Source: Clostridiaceae bacterium (GTDB lineage Bacteria > Bacillota > Clostridia > Oscillospirales > Acutalibacteraceae). From it: a stretch of DNA of 5,438 nucleotides. How positions within the stretch are numbered: position 1 is the stretch's first letter; the number at the start of each line of letters is the position of its first letter. The stretch lies in contig CAJGCQ010000075.1 of NCBI GenBank assembly GCA_904501875.1, forward strand, positions 1 to 5,438, given 5' to 3'. This document shows, piece after piece, positions 5,044 through 5,438 of the stretch. Under the pieces are notes generated by a model. That model worked only from the letters and a program-made list of their open reading frames with translations. It made no database searches and was not told where the DNA came from. The position numbers and the translations under genes were made by a program.

Positions 5044-5438
5044 TTGAGCATATATGCTATTTCCGATTTGCATTTATCCTTCGGCGTAGATAAGCCGATG
5101 AACATTTTTAAAGGCTGGGATAATTATACCGAGCGTATTACGGCTAATTGGAAGCGCCTTGTAAAGGAAAACGATACGGTTATTTTGCCGGGGGATTTTT
5201 CCTGGGGGCTTAAGTTGGAGGAAACAAAAAAAGATTTTGAATTTTTAGAGTTGCTCCCCGGTAAAAAAATTCTCATTAAGGGAAATCACGATTTATGGTG
5301 GAGCACATCAAAAAAGCTACACGAATTTTTCTTAGAAAATAATTTTTCGTCGGTTGATATTATTTACAATAACTGTGCTGTAGCTGAGGGCTTTGCCTTA
5401 GCGGGAACACGCGGTTGGTTTTACGATAATACCGCCGA
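5044..5438 (+). CDS. Metallophosphoesterase (calcineurin-like phosphohydrolase), 3' end outside window
   Basis: N-terminal 131 residues of a calcineurin-like phosphoesterase, a two-metal hydrolase that cleaves phosphomono- or diesters; the natural substrate is unknown. The visible metal-site blocks are D8-x-H10 (AISDLHLSF, residues 5-13), GD at 50-51 (LPGDFSW, 48-54) and GNHD at 80-83 (KGNHDLWW, 79-86). GTRGW (121-125) is a pattern I associate with a subgroup of predicted bacterial phosphohydrolases (COG1768-like). The later histidine motifs lie beyond the window. No signal peptide is visible, so it is likely cytoplasmic. The start is TTG at 5044: an in-frame stop sits at 5023-5025, no ATG lies between, and starting at the first ATG (residue 19) would delete the D-x-H metal site. 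It diverges from the Cys-rich gene with a 95-bp spacer between them. Family assignment is firm, precise function open. Confidence 0.93.
   Translation, partial: MSIYAISDLHLSFGVDKPMNIFKGWDNYTERITANWKRLVKENDTVILPGDFSWGLKLEETKKDFEFLELLPGKKILIKGNHDLWWSTSKKLHEFFLENNFSSVDIIYNNCAVAEGFALAGTRGWFYDNTA

Noticed and set aside
2..5438. A new defence, toxin-antitoxin or other multi-gene system
   Set aside because: All long genes belong to known housekeeping or metabolic families, and the only unknown gene is a single DUF1540-type small protein without a partner typical of such systems.

Overview
The window looks like a chromosomal segment of a low-to-moderate-GC Firmicute. It is most likely a gut-type clostridium of the Ruminococcaceae/Oscillospiraceae kind. 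The reasons are the lepB-rbgA-rnhB-yraN gene order, AGGAGG-type ribosome binding sites, three TTG starts, a DUF1540-type cysteine-rich mini-protein, and a palindromic intergenic element of a kind I associate from memory with these bacteria. This placement is an inference; no 16S or other marker is present.

Layout: positions 2-3067 hold five tightly packed plus-strand genes that look like one operon. They are the 3' end of type I signal peptidase (lepB), the 50S-assembly GTPase rbgA (8-bp overlap with lepB), ribonuclease HII (rnhB), the YraN/UPF0102 nuclease-fold protein, and a cytoplasmic family M19 dipeptidase whose TTG start directly follows the yraN stop. The first four form a housekeeping cluster for protein export, ribosome assembly and nucleic-acid maintenance. 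The dipeptidase seems to be a metabolic passenger. A near-consensus promoter overlapping the end of the dipeptidase gene (3051-3079) then drives threonine synthase (thrC, 3113-4600).

From 4605 to 4728, directly after thrC, lies a roughly 124-bp imperfect inverted-repeat element built of four small hairpins. Its left outer hairpin is a good intrinsic terminator for minus-strand transcription, and its right outer hairpin is a weaker one for the plus strand. Behind it, on the minus strand, is a 54-codon gene for a seven-cysteine DUF1540-type protein (4784-4948). It starts at TTG and is easily missed. It diverges from a partial metallophosphoesterase gene (5044 to the window end), also TTG-started behind a strong Shine-Dalgarno. 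The 95-bp divergent spacer holds a perfect 7-1-7 palindrome that could be an operator.

Most of the window is ordinary core genome. The parts worth a second look are the palindromic element with its possible two-way terminator role, the small Cys-rich gene, and the palindrome between the divergent genes. I see no phage, CRISPR, toxin-antitoxin or other defence system, and nothing that amounts to a new multi-gene system.
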